The notes: generated by a model not told the origin, from the sequence alone. Positions 1 to 9,592 are shown, counted from the stretch's first letter. The stretch is 64,000 nucleotides of DNA from Pseudomonadota bacterium (GCA_038533575.1 JBCAYL010000001.1:1020226-1084225), one strand, 5' to 3'. A program made the numbers and translations.

Positions 1-171
1 GACGAAATCGGCGAGCAGGATGATGCGGAGCGAGTTGCCCGTGCCGCCCTCGTCGATGGGGCCGAGGGCCAGGTAGGTCAGGATCGCGAGCACGGGGCCG
101 AGCGCCACGAGGATGCCCGTGGCTGCGGCCGTCACGTCCCCACGCCGTCTCCAGCGAGAAAAACGCGCCAA
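1..171 (-). CDS. ntrY: NtrY-like sensor histidine kinase, N-terminal fragment cut by the window edge
   Basis: Reading leftward from 171, an open frame runs to the window edge. It begins with a basic stretch (LARFSRWRRRGDVT) and then a hydrophobic helix containing GILVALGPVLAILTYLALG. This is the short Arg-rich cytoplasmic tail plus first membrane segment expected of NtrY, the membrane kinase that partners NtrX. Its place directly downstream of dusB-ntrB-ntrC, on the same strand, is the usual alphaproteobacterial order and is the main argument for the name. The likely start is TTG at 171, with GGACGA upstream; GTG at 135 is an alternative. Only about 57 codons are visible, so no kinase domain can be checked. 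Confidence 0.6.
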   Translation of the reverse strand, partial: MARFSRWRRRGDVTAAATGILVALGPVLAILTYLALGPIDEGGTGNSLRIILLADFV

Positions 172-296
172 TGCGAATGTCGTCCGCGATACCGCCAAAA
201 CGCCTCACCTGATGCAGCGCCCCGCTGCCGGGTCGCCTCTACCGCGCGTGATCTTGGAGCAACTCTGCGGCTGCTTTGTCACGCTATGTGGCATGT

Positions 297-1664
297 TTAC
301 ATCAGTTTGCGCCGCCGAGTCACGCGAATATCGAGGTCCGTGATCTTCTTTCGAAGCGTATTTCGGTTAATTCCCAGCAAGTCTGCGCACTTGGCCTGGT
401 TTCCTCCCGTGGCATCGAGGGCAATCTCGATGAGCGGAAGCTCGATTTCGCGCAGAATCCGCTGGTAGAGGCCGGGCGGCGGCAGGACCCCGCCATGGAG
501 ATCGAAGTAGCGCCGCAGGTGCTTGGCGACGGAGGCCGAGAGCTTCTCGGCATCGACGGCCCCGGCCACGGGATCGACGGCGGGCTGGTTGCCCAGCACA
601 GCCTCCACCTCTGCCCGCGTGATCTCCTCCTCGGCAGCGGTCACCACGAGCCGGCGGATCGCGTTTTCGAGCTGGCGCACGTTGCCCGGCCAGGAATAGG
701 TGCGCACGAGTTCGGTGGCGGCCGCATTGAGCTTCCGCAGCGAGGCGCCCTCGCGCACCGCGCGGGCGAGGAAGTGATCGGCGAGGAGCGGAATGTCGTC
801 CACGCGCTCGCGAAGCGCCGGCACCGTCATGGTCACGCCCGAAAGCCGGTAGAAGAGATCCTGCCGGAAGGCACCCGCCTCCATCTTTCCCATGAGATCC
901 ACCTGGCTCGTGGCCATGATGCGGGGGCTGTTCTCGGTGAGCTGGTCGAGCATGCGCACGATGCGCGCCTGCGCCTCGTCGGGCATGTCGCCCACCTCGT
1001 CGAAGAGCAGCGAGCCGCCGCGCGCCTTTGCAAGGAGCGTGGACGGGCCATCGAGCCCCTCGAGATCCTCCACCGACACCGTCACGAAGGGGGAGTTCCG
1101 CCGGTCGGAGAAATCGTGGATCGCCTTGGCGATGAGGCTCTTACCAGTGCCGCTTTCGCCGGAGATGAGCACGGGAAGCTCGGCATTCATCACCCGCGCT
1201 ACAAGGCGATAGAGCGCCTGCATGGAGGGCGTGCGCCCCACGAGGGGCAGGTCGTCGGAGGTCCCGCGCTCCTCCCCCGGCGCGGGTGCGGCGGCGCGGC
1301 GCTTCACTTCGAGCGCGCGGGAGGCCCGCTTCATCAGGTCAGGCAGATCGAAGGGCTTCGGGAGGTAGTCGTAGGCGTCCTTCTCGGTGGCCTGGATCGC
1401 GGTGACGATGGTGTTCTGCGCCGAGATCACGATGACCGGCAGGCCCGGCCGCGTCTCGCCGATCTTCGGGAGCGCGTCGAGGCCATTGCCGTCGGGCATC
1501 ATCACGTCCGAGATCACGAGGTCGCCCTTCCCTTCCTCCACCCACCTCAGGAGCGTCATGAGCGAGGAGGTCGCGTGCACCTTGCAGCCCGCGCGCGTGA
1601 GCGCCTGGGTCAGAACCGTGCGGATCGTGCGGTCGTCATCGGCAATGAGAACGGTGCCATCCAT
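297..1664 (-). CDS. ntrC: Nitrogen regulation response regulator NtrC lacking the GAFTGA loop
   Basis: 455 residues: receiver domain with phospho-acceptor D53 ([13 protein letters not shown]), linker, AAA+ domain with Walker A GESGTGKS (about 169-176) and Walker [12 protein letters not shown] (about 216-226), and a C-terminal Fis-type helix-turn-helix ([19 protein letters not shown]). The segment between Walker A and B is about 20 residues shorter than in sigma-54 activators, and the GAFTGA motif that contacts sigma-54 is absent. Rhodobacter capsulatus NtrC is known to have this deletion and to activate the housekeeping sigma-70 polymerase, so the same mode is inferred here. It follows ntrB by 18 bases in a dusB-ntrB-ntrC operon and should respond to NtrB phosphorylation under nitrogen limitation. 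Confidence 0.95.
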   Translation of the reverse strand: MDGTVLIADDDRTIRTVLTQALTRAGCKVHATSSLMTLLRWVEEGKGDLVISDVMMPDGNGLDALPKIGETRPGLPVIVISAQNTIVTAIQATEKDAYDYLPKPFDLPDLMKRASRALEVKRRAAAPAPGEERGTSDDLPLVGRTPSMQALYRLVARVMNAELPVLISGESGTGKSLIAKAIHDFSDRRNSPFVTVSVEDLEGLDGPSTLLAKARGGSLLFDEVGDMPDEAQARIVRMLDQLTENSPRIMATSQVDLMGKMEAGAFRQDLFYRLSGVTMTVPALRERVDDIPLLADHFLARAVREGASLRKLNAAATELVRTYSWPGNVRQLENAIRRLVVTAAEEEITRAEVEAVLGNQPAVDPVAGAVDAEKLSASVAKHLRRYFDLHGGVLPPPGLYQRILREIELPLIEIALDATGGNQAKCADLLGINRNTLRKKITDLDIRVTRRRKLM

Positions 1665-1682
1665 GGAATGCTCCTCTAAAGA

Positions 1683-2765
1683 CTAGACCTCGGCGCCATC
1701 GTCAGGCGCCACGGGGAGGGAAATACGGAAAACGGTGCGCCCGGGGACGCTGTCGACGGTGATCCAGCCATCGTGGTCGGCGATGATCTTGGAAACGAGC
1801 GCGAGGCCGAGCCCGGTGCCGTTCTCGCGGCCGGAGACGAAGGGCTCGAAGATGTCGGTGGCGATATCTTCGGGCAGGCCCGGCCCGTCATCGATGATCG
1901 CGATCTGGAGCGGCACGGTGCGGCCGGTGCCGTCCCGGCGGCGCAGGCGCAAGCTGCGCTCGTAGTAGGTATGAAGCGTGATCGTCCCTTCCGCGCCTTT
2001 CGTGGCCTGCGCGGCGTTCTTGATGAGGTTCAAAAGCACTTGGAGGAGCTGGTCCGCGTCGGCGATCGTGGGCGGAAGCGACGGGTCGTAGCGCTCCTTG
2101 ATCGTCATGTGGGCGGCAAAACCCAGGAGCGCCGACTTACGCGCCCGGTCGAGAACGTCGTGGATATTCACGGGCTTGAGCTGCGGCGGGGAAACGTTGC
2201 CGAATTCCTCCACCTGTTCGAGGAGCTTCACGATGCGCCGGGTCTCGGCGACGATGAGATCGGTCATCTCCAGGTCTTCGGGCTTCAGGTTCATCGAGAG
2301 GAGTTGCGCGGCGCCAGTGATGCCGGCGAGCGGGTTCTTGATCTCATGGGCCAGCATCTCGGCCATGCCGATGGCGCTCTTGGCGGCGGTCTTCGAGTTG
2401 TAGTTGCGGCCCACGCGACCGGCCATCTCCCGCGGTTCGATGAGCACGAGCATCTGGCCCGTCGCGCCCTGCAGCGGAGCAATCTGGATGTTGCACTGGA
2501 GCGGCGGGCGCTGCCCGGAGCCCACATCGACGTCATTGACGAAAAGCGGCACGCCATTGAGCCGGGCACGGGCGAGTGCGGCGTCGAGAGGCGCGTCCAC
2601 CATGACCTTGTCCCAGACGGGCTGCCCGGAGAGCGCCTTCTTCGACTGGTTAAGAAAAGCCTCGGCGGCGGGATTGATCTTCGAGATCGTGTCGTCGTCG
2701 CAAAGCGTCAGCGCGGGCACCGGCAGCGAGGACCAGAGATCGTCAAAGCTCGTCTCCTGCGTCAT
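1683..2765 (-). CDS. ntrB: Two-component sensor kinase NtrB
   Basis: 360 residues. An N-terminal PAS-like domain (about 10-115) precedes the H-box HEIKNPL with phospho-acceptor H140, the N-box NLIKNAAQA, and the ATP-binding DDGPGLP and GTGLGLALV motifs. There is no membrane segment, as expected of the soluble, PII-responsive kinase/phosphatase NtrB that controls NtrC. Its start overlaps the dusB stop by 4 bases (ATGA), indicating translational coupling. Length and motif order are those of the family. Confidence 0.95.
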   Translation of the reverse strand: MTQETSFDDLWSSLPVPALTLCDDDTISKINPAAEAFLNQSKKALSGQPVWDKVMVDAPLDAALARARLNGVPLFVNDVDVGSGQRPPLQCNIQIAPLQGATGQMLVLIEPREMAGRVGRNYNSKTAAKSAIGMAEMLAHEIKNPLAGITGAAQLLSMNLKPEDLEMTDLIVAETRRIVKLLEQVEEFGNVSPPQLKPVNIHDVLDRARKSALLGFAAHMTIKERYDPSLPPTIADADQLLQVLLNLIKNAAQATKGAEGTITLHTYYERSLRLRRRDGTGRTVPLQIAIIDDGPGLPEDIATDIFEPFVSGRENGTGLGLALVSKIIADHDGWITVDSVPGRTVFRISLPVAPDDGAEV

Positions 2766-3742
2766 GCCGCGAGCCTCGAGGGCGCGAGCGCGTCGGGCAG
2801 CAGTGCGATGACCTCCGCGGGGGTGCCGGCGGTGAGGACCCGCTTGCGCAGGTCCGCGGGCGTCTCCGCGCCGTCCATGTACCAGCCCAGATGCTTGCGG
2901 GCCACGCGGGTGCCAAGCGCGGGGCCGTAGAACGCGATCATGGCGTCGTAATGCTCTTCAACGATGCGAAGGCGTTCCGCGGCGCCGGGGCTGGGTCGCG
3001 GGGTCCGACCCGCGAGCGCGTCGCGGATCTGGGCGAGCCGCCAGGGCGCGCCTTGCGCTCCGCGACCGACCATGACGCCGTGCGCCCCGCTCGCGGCGAG
3101 GGCCGCGCGGGCATCCTCCACCGTGCAGATGTCGCCGTTGGCGATGACGGGGATCTCCACCGCCTCGGTGACCCGGCGGATGGCATGCCAGTTGGCGCGG
3201 CCCTTGTAGAACTGGCCGCGGGTGCGGCCATGGATCGTGATCCAGTGGATGCCGGCGGCCTCGGCGCGGCGGGCCAGCGCGGGCGCGTTGAGCAGATCGT
3301 CGTCCCAGCCGAGGCGCGTCTTCAGCGTCACCGGCACCTCCACGGCAGCCACCACCGCCTCGATGAGGGAGAGCGCGTGGTCGAGATCCTTGAGGAGCGC
3401 AGAGCCTGAATAGCCGCTTGTCACCTTCTTGGCCGGGCATCCCATGTTGATGTCGATGACGCGGGCCCCCTGCCCCGCGAGAAGTTTCGCGGCCTCGGCC
3501 ATCCAGCGTGCCTCGCGGCCCGCGATCTGCACCGCCGTGCGCGCCACGGCCGCGCCGAGCTCAGCGCGGTCGCGGACAGAGGGCTTGGCCTCCACCATTT
3601 CCTGGCTGGCCACCATCTCGCTGACGACGAGATCGGCGCCGAAGCCCGCCACGAGCGACCGAAACGGCAAGTCCGTGATGCCCGCGAGCGGGGCCAGGAC
3701 CACGGGAGGCGCGCTTGCGCCATCTGCCGGAAACTTCAACAA
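2762..3742 (-). CDS. dusB: tRNA-dihydrouridine synthase DusB (NifR3)
   Basis: 326 residues of the FMN-dependent Dus family TIM barrel, which reduces uridine in the tRNA D-loop. The catalytic cysteine is C102 in [10 protein letters not shown], and VIANGDI and [13 protein letters not shown] belong to the flavin phosphate site. It is the first gene of the ntr operon, the arrangement long known as nifR3-ntrB-ntrC. The start ATG at 3742 faces pgpA across 168 bases. In many alphaproteobacteria ispDF lies in that divergent position; it is absent here. Confidence 0.93.
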   Translation of the reverse strand: MLKFPADGASAPPVVLAPLAGITDLPFRSLVAGFGADLVVSEMVASQEMVEAKPSVRDRAELGAAVARTAVQIAGREARWMAEAAKLLAGQGARVIDINMGCPAKKVTSGYSGSALLKDLDHALSLIEAVVAAVEVPVTLKTRLGWDDDLLNAPALARRAEAAGIHWITIHGRTRGQFYKGRANWHAIRRVTEAVEIPVIANGDICTVEDARAALAASGAHGVMVGRGAQGAPWRLAQIRDALAGRTPRPSPGAAERLRIVEEHYDAMIAFYGPALGTRVARKHLGWYMDGAETPADLRKRVLTAGTPAEVIALLPDALAPSRLAA

Positions 3743-3910
3743 ATGCTCATTCCTTGGGCGTCTTGGGACATCTAGCGGCGGGCGACTGCGGCCTCCACCG
3801 CTGCATAGTCGCTGTCGGCGCGAGATGCATCATGTGATTAATTATTGTGCAGAATGACCGGAAAAAGACAGGCACTTGCCCCATCCCCATGCAACCTCGT
3901 AACTGGCTCC
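3743..3910. promoter_or_regulatory. Divergent intergenic region dusB / pgpA
   Basis: 168 bases hold the 5' regions of both the leftward ntr operon and the rightward pgpA operon. An A+T-rich patch (GTGATTAATTATTGTGCAG near 3834-3852) stands out and could carry promoter elements. I found no recognisable remnant of an ispD or ispF coding sequence. No operator can be assigned with confidence. Confidence 0.4.
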
Positions 3911-4426
3911 ATGGCGACGACTTCCCTCGCGCGCGCGATCGCGACCTTCGGATACGTGGGCTACCTGCGGCCCGCGCCGGGCACCTGGGGTTCGCTTGCC
4001 GCTGCCGTGCTCGCGCCGTTTATCCACCTTGTCGGGGGCTGGCCCCTTCTCCTTGTGATGGCCGCGTGCGCTTTTGCAGCGGGGCTCTGGGCCGCGCGCC
4101 GGGAGACCGGGCCGGGCCGGGAAGACCCTTCGGAGATCGTGATCGACGAGGTGGCGGGCCAATGGATCGCGCTTCTGCCCTGGGCCTTCTTCGTTGCGCC
4201 GGAGCGTACGCTGAGCGGAGAGGCCCTGGGCTGGGTCGCGGCGGCCTTCCTCGCGTTCCGGCTCTTCGACATCTGGAAGCCGTGGCTCGTGGGCCGGATG
4301 GATGCGCGCCACGATGCGCTGGGCCTCATGGCCGATGATGCGGTGGCGGGGGTCTTCGCGTGGGTCGTCTACCTCCCGGCGGTCGTGCTCGCGTTCTTAT
4401 TCACTGCCGCGGTGACGCCGGCATGA
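3911..4426 (+). CDS. pgpA: Phosphatidylglycerophosphatase A
   Basis: 171 residues from the ATG at 3911; an upstream in-frame start at 3845 would add a poorly conserved stretch. The protein matches the PgpA membrane phosphatase family, which dephosphorylates phosphatidylglycerophosphate to phosphatidylglycerol. The near-N-terminal GYLRPAPGTWGS and the central EIVIDEVAGQWIALLP carrying conserved acidic residues are the family signatures. About four hydrophobic segments follow. Its stop overlaps the next start (ATGA at 4423-4426), coupling it to the CinA-type gene. Confidence 0.92.
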   Translation: MATTSLARAIATFGYVGYLRPAPGTWGSLAAAVLAPFIHLVGGWPLLLVMAACAFAAGLWAARRETGPGREDPSEIVIDEVAGQWIALLPWAFFVAPERTLSGEALGWVAAAFLAFRLFDIWKPWLVGRMDARHDALGLMADDAVAGVFAWVVYLPAVVLAFLFTAAVTPA

Positions 4427-4890
4427 GCGTCGCAGCGCTCCTCGATGCGCTGCGCGCGCGGGGCTGGACGGTCACCGCCGCGGAAAGCTGCACCGGCGGG
4501 ATGGTGGCTGCGGCCCTCACCGATGTGGCGGGCTCCTCGGACGTGTTCGAGCGCGGCTTCGTGACCTATTCGAACGCGGCCAAGCACGAGATGCTGGGCG
4601 TCACCGAGGCCACGCTCGCAGCCCACGGCGCGGTCTCGGAGGAGGTCGTGCGGGAGATGGCGCGCGGCGCGCTTGAGGCCGCCGGGGCCGATCTCGCCGT
4701 GGCGATCAGCGGCATCGCGGGGCCCGGCGGGTCCGAGCATAAGCCAGAGGGGCGGGTCTGCTTCGGCATGGCGACGGCGGAGGGCACGACGGCGGAGACG
4801 GTGGAGTTCGGCGCGCTGGGGCGCGGCAAGGTCCGCGCAGCGGCGCGGGACCACGCGCTCACACTGCTCATGGAGGCGCTCGAGCGCTAG
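4423..4890 (+). CDS. CinA-type nicotinamide-nucleotide amidohydrolase (PncC)
   Basis: 155 residues corresponding to the C-terminal CinA domain only. Signatures are the N-terminal TAAESCTGG and the later AISGIAGPGGSEHKPEGRV. The family deamidates nicotinamide mononucleotide in NAD recycling. The start ATG overlaps the pgpA stop by 4 bases, and this choice discards 21 unrelated upstream residues. The fused nucleotide-binding half found in full-length CinA is missing, as is usual in proteobacteria. Confidence 0.9.
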   Translation: MSVAALLDALRARGWTVTAAESCTGGMVAAALTDVAGSSDVFERGFVTYSNAAKHEMLGVTEATLAAHGAVSEEVVREMARGALEAAGADLAVAISGIAGPGGSEHKPEGRVCFGMATAEGTTAETVEFGALGRGKVRAAARDHALTLLMEALER

Positions 4891-5334
4891 CTAGCCGTAG
4901 AGCTCCTTCGCGCGGCGCTCGAAGGCGCGCACGATGCGCTGCATCGCGTCGTTGAAGACCATCCCGATGAGGCCCTGCAGCACCGCGTTCTTGAATTCGA
5001 AATCCACGTGGAATGTCACATCAGAGCCGCCCTCGGCCTCGGCGAAATCCCAGGTCGAGTGCATGTGCCGGAACGGCCCGTCGATATACTCGGTGACGAT
5101 GCGGCCCTGCTCCTCGTAGAGTTCCACGCGGCTGCCGAAGCGCTCGCGGAAGACGCGAAAGGAGATGACGAGATCCGCCTTCATGAGCTCCCCGTCCTGG
5201 TAGGGCTCCTTCGAGCGGATCCGCGCAGCGGCGCACCACGGGATGAATTTCGGGTAGTTTCCCACGTCGGCCACGAGCGCAAACATCTGCTCCGCGCTGT
5301 AGGGCAGCCGCTTCGTTTCGGAATGGGTGGGCAT
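4891..5334 (-). CDS. COQ10/RatA-like START-domain protein
   Basis: 147 residues of the SRPBCC/START superfamily. Family features are the opening PYSAEQMFALVADVGNYPKFIPWC and the C-terminal FEFKNAVLQGLIGMVFNDAM helix region. Homologues are annotated as ubiquinone-binding COQ10 proteins, or as RatA toxin where studied in E. coli; in alphaproteobacteria a coenzyme Q chaperone role is more plausible. No RnfH-type partner gene is adjacent. The stop abuts the stop of the convergent CinA-type gene. It is divergent from hpt across 65 bases. Confidence 0.85.
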   Translation of the reverse strand: MPTHSETKRLPYSAEQMFALVADVGNYPKFIPWCAAARIRSKEPYQDGELMKADLVISFRVFRERFGSRVELYEEQGRIVTEYIDGPFRHMHSTWDFAEAEGGSDVTFHVDFEFKNAVLQGLIGMVFNDAMQRIVRAFERRAKELYG

Positions 5335-5399
5335 CGCGTTCCTGCTCGCTGTGTGGCGTGCGATGTGTTTAGGAATGCGGGTCAGTCAAGGGAAGGCAC

Positions 5400-5936
5400 A
5401 TGACAGAGCGACCTTATGTCATCGACAAGATGATCTCCGCCAAGAGCATCGCCGCCAAGATCGAGGAGATGGCGCGGGCCATCGAGCGGGACTTCACCAA
5501 CACCGACAAGCTCGTCGTGGTGGGCATCCTCCGGGGCTCCTTCATCTTCATCGCCGATCTCGTGCGCGAGCTCGAGCTGCCCATCGAGGTCGATTTCATC
5601 GAGGTGACGAGCTATGGCAATGCCGTGGAAAGCTCTGGCGAAGTGCGCATTCTCAAGGACTTGCGCGGCGCCATTGAAGCGCGTGACGTGCTCGTCGTCG
5701 AAGACATCGTCGATACCGGCTACACGATGCAGGCCATCGTGGGGCACCTGAAAGCGCGGCACCCGAAGCGCATGCGGACGATCGCGCTTCTCGACAAGCC
5801 CTCCCGGCGAAAGGTGGATTTCAAGGCCGATTACACCGGCTTCGAGATCCCCGATGAATTCGTCGTGGGCTACGGGATCGATTACGCGCAGCGCAACCGC
5901 AACCTCGATCACATCGGCAAGGTCAGGTTCACCTGA
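5400..5936 (+). CDS. hpt: Hypoxanthine phosphoribosyltransferase
   Basis: 178 residues of type I phosphoribosyltransferase fold. The PRPP-binding signature [13 protein letters not shown] and the flexible-loop and N-terminal [11 protein letters not shown] region are present. It converts hypoxanthine or guanine plus PRPP to IMP or GMP in purine salvage. Its stop overlaps the start of the following small membrane protein gene by one base (TGATG at 5934-5938). Confidence 0.93.
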   Translation: MTERPYVIDKMISAKSIAAKIEEMARAIERDFTNTDKLVVVGILRGSFIFIADLVRELELPIEVDFIEVTSYGNAVESSGEVRILKDLRGAIEARDVLVVEDIVDTGYTMQAIVGHLKARHPKRMRTIALLDKPSRRKVDFKADYTGFEIPDEFVVGYGIDYAQRNRNLDHIGKVRFT

Positions 5937-6127
5937 TGGGCCCGCTCTGGCTCGTGCGGATGGCCCGGATCGTGCGGCACCCGCCGCCGTTCTGGAAGGT
6001 GCTGCTCGTGCTGGGCGTGGCGGGCGCGGCGGCTGTCATCATAGGGCTTGAGCAGTTGCTCGGGCTCGAGTTCGAAGACCGGAACCTAAACCTGCGCCGA
6101 GGCCCGGCGATCGAAGTCGCAAAATAG
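5936..6127 (+). CDS. Small single-pass membrane protein
   Basis: 63 residues: a basic N-terminus, one hydrophobic helix (VLLVLGVAGAAAVIIGLEQL, about residues 23-42) and a polar tail. Translation is probably coupled to hpt by the TGATG overlap. No family is recognised with confidence. It ends 36 bases before the convergent hydrolase gene. Confidence 0.75.
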   Translation: MGPLWLVRMARIVRHPPPFWKVLLVLGVAGAAAVIIGLEQLLGLEFEDRNLNLRRGPAIEVAK

Positions 6128-6163
6128 GCTTGCGCCCCTGCCCGTGGCGCGGGCCCGCCCGCG

Positions 6164-7003
6164 CTAGACCGTCGGAAACCGCAGGGTCGCCACCACCGGC
6201 GCATGGTCCGACATCGACGCGATCCAGCCATCGCGGGAGGGCCCCTCGGGCTCCAGCGCCCAGCCCGCCACGAGCGCCTCGTGGCCATCGGTGGGCACAA
6301 CCTCCACCGAGCCATCCGCGAAGATATGATCGAGGTCGCTCTCGCCGTAGGTCCCCGTGCTGCCGTCAAAGAAGGTGGCCGGGTGCGATTTCACCAGCGG
6401 GCGCAGATTGCGCCGTGCGAGGCGGCGGGCCATGCGCGCGATCTCGTCAGCCTCAGAGATATCATCGGGCGAGTCCGTCAGCGTGAGCCCCATCGTATTG
6501 ATATCGCCGAGGAAAACCATGGGCGCGGTCACGAGGCCGTAACTCGGCGCCGCCTTGTCCATGGCCTTCTTGAGCGCGCCCACCTTCTCCACCATCGCCG
6601 CGCGAAGACCGAAGCCCTCTGGCGTGGGCGAAGATTTGAAATGCCCGAAGAGGACGGGGATCGGGCGGCCTCCGTCACTGTAGATCGTCAGGAGCGAGGC
6701 CGGGCGGAGATAGATGTTGTTCTCCTTGAATTCGCCCTTCTGGGTCACGAAGGCGCGCAGCGACTTCCGCCAACCGATGAGGATCTCCTGCGTCTGGGTG
6801 CCCTCGGACAGGTGGAAATTGTAGTCCGTCAGCGCCTCCGCCAGCGCGCCGAAGGCGGTGGCCGCCTCCACCTCGAGAATGCCGAACACATCAGGCGCAT
6901 GCGCCTCGATTTCCGCGATGACGCGCGCCACGCGGCCAGCCTTCTCAGCGCCTTTCTTGCCGTTGAAGTGCTCAACGTTCCAAGTGAGAAATGTAATGTC
7001 CAT
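6164..7003 (-). CDS. Endonuclease/exonuclease/phosphatase-family protein
   Basis: 279 residues with the EEP fold marks: TWNVEHFNG at the N-terminus (catalytic Asn), GILEVEAATA (metal-binding Glu), FLGDINTMG (Asp/Asn pair), ESDLDHIFA and the terminal SMSDHAPVVATL with the catalytic Asp-His. This is a metal-dependent phosphodiesterase superfamily; the substrate cannot be read from sequence. There is no signal peptide, so it is cytoplasmic. It lies 37 bases downstream of lipA on the same strand and may share its transcript. Confidence 0.85.
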   Translation of the reverse strand: MDITFLTWNVEHFNGKKGAEKAGRVARVIAEIEAHAPDVFGILEVEAATAFGALAEALTDYNFHLSEGTQTQEILIGWRKSLRAFVTQKGEFKENNIYLRPASLLTIYSDGGRPIPVLFGHFKSSPTPEGFGLRAAMVEKVGALKKAMDKAAPSYGLVTAPMVFLGDINTMGLTLTDSPDDISEADEIARMARRLARRNLRPLVKSHPATFFDGSTGTYGESDLDHIFADGSVEVVPTDGHEALVAGWALEPEGPSRDGWIASMSDHAPVVATLRFPTV

Positions 7004-7040
7004 GTCTAACCCATTGATGATGCAATGGATTGATCATGCC

Positions 7041-8033
7041 TTACTTGGAGGCGGATTTCACCAATTTTGCCTCGCGCGCGGCCCGGAGCTTCGCGAAGTC
7101 ATCGCCCGCGTGGTAGCTCGAGCGCGTGAGCGGCGTCGATGAGACCATGAGAAAGCCCTTGTTCCAGGCCCTCTTCTCGTAGCTGGCGAACTCCTCGGGC
7201 GTCACGAAGCGGTCCACGGCGTGGTGCTTGGGCGTGGGCTGGAGATACTGGCCGATGGTGAGAAAATCGATGTCCGCCGCGCGCATGTCTTCCATGACCT
7301 GCGTCACCTCCTGCTCGCGCTCGCCGAGGCCCACCATGATCCCGGACTTGGTGAAGATGGCGGGCTCGAGCTCCTTCACGCGCTGAAGAAGGCGCAGCGA
7401 ATGGAAGTAACGCGCGCCCGGGCGCACTTCCGGGTAGAGGCCCGGCACCGTCTCCAGATTGTGGTTGAAGACGTCGGGCTTCGCTTCAACGACGACCTCC
7501 AAGGCCTTGTCATCGCAGCGGATAAAATCAGGCGTGAGGATCTCGATGGTGGTGTCTGGAGATTGCTTTCGGATGGCGCGGATCGTCTGCGCGAAATGCG
7601 CGGCGCCGCCGTCTTCCACGTCGTCACGGTCCACGGAGGTCACGACGACATGGTTGAGGCCGAGCTTCTTGACCGCGAAGGCCACGCGGCCCGGCTCGAA
7701 CGGGTCGAGATCCTCCGGCGGCTTTCCCGTGGCGATATTGCAGAAGGTGCAGGCGCGGGTGCAGACCTCGCCCATGATCATCATGGTGGCGTGGCCCTGG
7801 TTCCAACACTCGCCCATGTTGGGGCAGCCGGCCTCTTCGCAGACGGTGGTGAGCTTGTTCTCCCGCATGATCTCGCGGGTCTGCCTGTAGCCCTCGCCCA
7901 CCGGCGCCTTCACGCGGATCCAGTCCGGCTTCTTGGGCTGGGGATTGTCGGGGCCGCGCTGCTTTTCCGGGTGGCGCTGCACGCGGTCCGTGATGTCGCG
8001 GGTCTTGAGCTTTGGCGGTGCGAGGTCGCGCAT
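7041..8033 (-). CDS. lipA: Lipoyl synthase
   Basis: 330 residues from the ATG at 8033, which is preceded by AAAGGA at good spacing; the open frame extends further upstream without support. The radical-SAM cluster motif CTRACTFC and the auxiliary cluster motif [12 protein letters not shown] are both intact. A C-terminal serine (SSYHAGDDF region) matches the auxiliary-cluster ligand. The enzyme inserts two sulfurs into octanoyl groups on lipoyl domains of pyruvate and 2-oxoglutarate dehydrogenases. Confidence 0.96.
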   Translation of the reverse strand: MRDLAPPKLKTRDITDRVQRHPEKQRGPDNPQPKKPDWIRVKAPVGEGYRQTREIMRENKLTTVCEEAGCPNMGECWNQGHATMMIMGEVCTRACTFCNIATGKPPEDLDPFEPGRVAFAVKKLGLNHVVVTSVDRDDVEDGGAAHFAQTIRAIRKQSPDTTIEILTPDFIRCDDKALEVVVEAKPDVFNHNLETVPGLYPEVRPGARYFHSLRLLQRVKELEPAIFTKSGIMVGLGEREQEVTQVMEDMRAADIDFLTIGQYLQPTPKHHAVDRFVTPEEFASYEKRAWNKGFLMVSSTPLTRSSYHAGDDFAKLRAAREAKLVKSASK

Positions 8034-8208
8034 GGGCGTCCTTTCAGGCTTGGCTTTCCCCCGAGGTAAGCCAGTGCACTGATATTGTCCATGAATCCGG
8101 CAGGGATGCGGCAATGCGCCGGACGCATGGAAACCGCCTTAGCGCGTACGGACACCGCATCACGCGGGCGCCGCAACGCCCGCGATCCACATGAAAAATC
8201 CAGCGGCG
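8034..8208. promoter_or_regulatory. Intergenic region upstream of lipA
   Basis: 175 bases between the DUF6456 stop and the lipA start. It presumably holds the lipA promoter and the 3' end of the DUF6456 transcript. I see no stable terminator with a T tract and no small open frame worth calling. Confidence 0.3.
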
Positions 8209-9342
8209 TCAGCCGATCATCGGGCCATACTTGCCGTGGCGGCGCGCGTAGTGCTCCATCAGACGCCCCAGCGCGATGCGCAGCACGATCTTGCCCGAGC
8301 GCGCCGACCATCCCATGCGCTTTTCCGCGGTCTCGAGCCCTTCGAGGAAGCAGCAGCAGCGCAGCGCCACGTCGCCGAGCCCGGGCCCGAGATCGGCGAG
8401 CGCGTCCTGCACACGGGTGCGCGCCGCCTCGGGGCCGCCGAGGCCGTCGGTGGAGGTGAAGCTGCCGTCATGGCCGCCGGTGAGGAAGCGGTCCCAGTTC
8501 TGCGCCACGCGCGGCCCCATCTGCGCCAGCTCGAAATCCTCGCGCAGGCGTTCGCCCGCGGCCACGAGATCGTCGCTGAGAAAGGGCGCACCGTCCCGGT
8601 CCTTGCGGCGGGCCAGCGCGGCAAGCGGGCTTTCGGCGAGGTTGTAGCGGAGCCGGCGCGGGCGCGTCTCGCCCGCCTCCATGACGTCACGCTCGGCCCA
8701 ATCGCGATGTTGCGCGGCGAAGGGGCTTTGCGCCTCCGCGAAGCCCGCCTTCCGATTCTCCTGCTCAGCCAGAAGCCGCTTGAGCGCCGCGCGGCCGGCC
8801 TGCGTGATGCGGTAGCGCGCGATGCGGGCCTCGGGCGCGGCGCAGGCGATCCAGTCCTTCAGCGCCATGGCCTGTGCCACGGGGCGGTCGACGACGGCGG
8901 TCTTTGTTGTCCCCCCATCGGCGGTATCGCGGACGACGACGGCCTTCTCCATCTCCCGGGCCACCGCGAGCACGGCCCCCGTCTCGCAAAGACGACGCAG
9001 GATGCGGCGGCCTTCGCGGGCGATGAGCGCTTCGGAGGGCGCGGTGTCTGCGTCGGGAACAAGGCTGAGCGCGGCTTGGGGCATCTTGATCGGATCCTTT
9101 CCGTCTGACTTTCGAAAATGGGACCACCCCAGGCGGCGCAGTCCTTCGTCTATCAGCGGATCGTCCCGGCGCTGCTCAAAGCGCTGGACCTGGCGGAGCA
9201 CGGTGGAGGCGTGAACGCCCGCGCGCCGCGCCACGGCCCGGATCGAGAGCCCGGCTTCGGTGTGAAAAAGGTAGTGCCGCGCTGGCTCCGGTAGCCATGG
9301 CGGCAGGCCCGCCTCATCCACATCTTTACCGGCGAGATGCAT
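8209..9342 (-). CDS. DUF6456 helix-turn-helix protein
   Basis: 377 residues from ATG at 9342; a GTG at 9348 is also open, but AGGGGG lies 8 bases from the ATG and only 2 from the GTG, which decides the start. An N-terminal helix-turn-helix is visible (AGLSIRAVARRAGVHASTVL, about 30-50). A C-terminal DUF6456-like region holds a CCC run (LGDVALRCCCFLEGLE) and a final basic segment. This is a Rhodobacterales-restricted family of unknown target, probably DNA-binding. It is divergent from the DUF6477 gene; the shared region carries a 14-bp inverted repeat and a CtrA-like box. Confidence 0.8.
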   Translation of the reverse strand: MHLAGKDVDEAGLPPWLPEPARHYLFHTEAGLSIRAVARRAGVHASTVLRQVQRFEQRRDDPLIDEGLRRLGWSHFRKSDGKDPIKMPQAALSLVPDADTAPSEALIAREGRRILRRLCETGAVLAVAREMEKAVVVRDTADGGTTKTAVVDRPVAQAMALKDWIACAAPEARIARYRITQAGRAALKRLLAEQENRKAGFAEAQSPFAAQHRDWAERDVMEAGETRPRRLRYNLAESPLAALARRKDRDGAPFLSDDLVAAGERLREDFELAQMGPRVAQNWDRFLTGGHDGSFTSTDGLGGPEAARTRVQDALADLGPGLGDVALRCCCFLEGLETAEKRMGWSARSGKIVLRIALGRLMEHYARRHGKYGPMIG

Positions 9343-9426
9343 GAGCACCGCCCCCTATTCCCAGACTTTTCCCCAAGGTCATGAACAGGCACCTGCTTGA
9401 GCCGCGCCCTTGACCGTCACGGGAAT

Positions 9427-9556
9427 CAACCTATGGATGTATTCGTTACCGATTGGTTAATGATCGCTGATACCCGCAGCATTCGCGACAAATTGTAATC
9501 GCTTATGACTTGACCGCTCGCTATTTTCGGGGAGCGCGCAACACATCCATAGGTTG
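9427..9556. repeat. Perfect 14-bp inverted repeat flanking a divergent promoter
   Basis: CAACCTATGGATGT at 9427-9440 and its exact reverse complement ACATCCATAGGTTG at 9543-9556, separated by 102 bases. The pairing stops on both sides (9426/9557 and 9441/9542 do not pair). One arm lies on the DUF6456 side and the other about 36 bases before the DUF6477 start. The arms are candidate operators for one regulator bound at both promoters; the DUF6456 protein itself is the nearest DNA-binding candidate. Confidence 0.7.
9446..9460 (-). promoter_or_regulatory. CtrA-like binding box
   Basis: TTAC-N7-TTAA on the plus strand; on the minus strand it starts TTAACCA, close to the TTAACCAT half-site of alphaproteobacterial CtrA (full consensus TTAA-N7-TTAA). 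One base of the second half-site deviates. It sits inside the inverted-repeat-bounded promoter region, and a ctrA gene is present in this window. Confidence 0.45.
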
Positions 9557-9592
9557 TGGGATGGTCCTCGCATAGCAAGGAGGTCCGCACCC

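Noticed and set aside
276-1679. 467-residue rightward open frame opposite ntrC
   Set aside because: It is the antisense of ntrC, whose domains are unmistakable; G+C-rich DNA gives long shadow frames.
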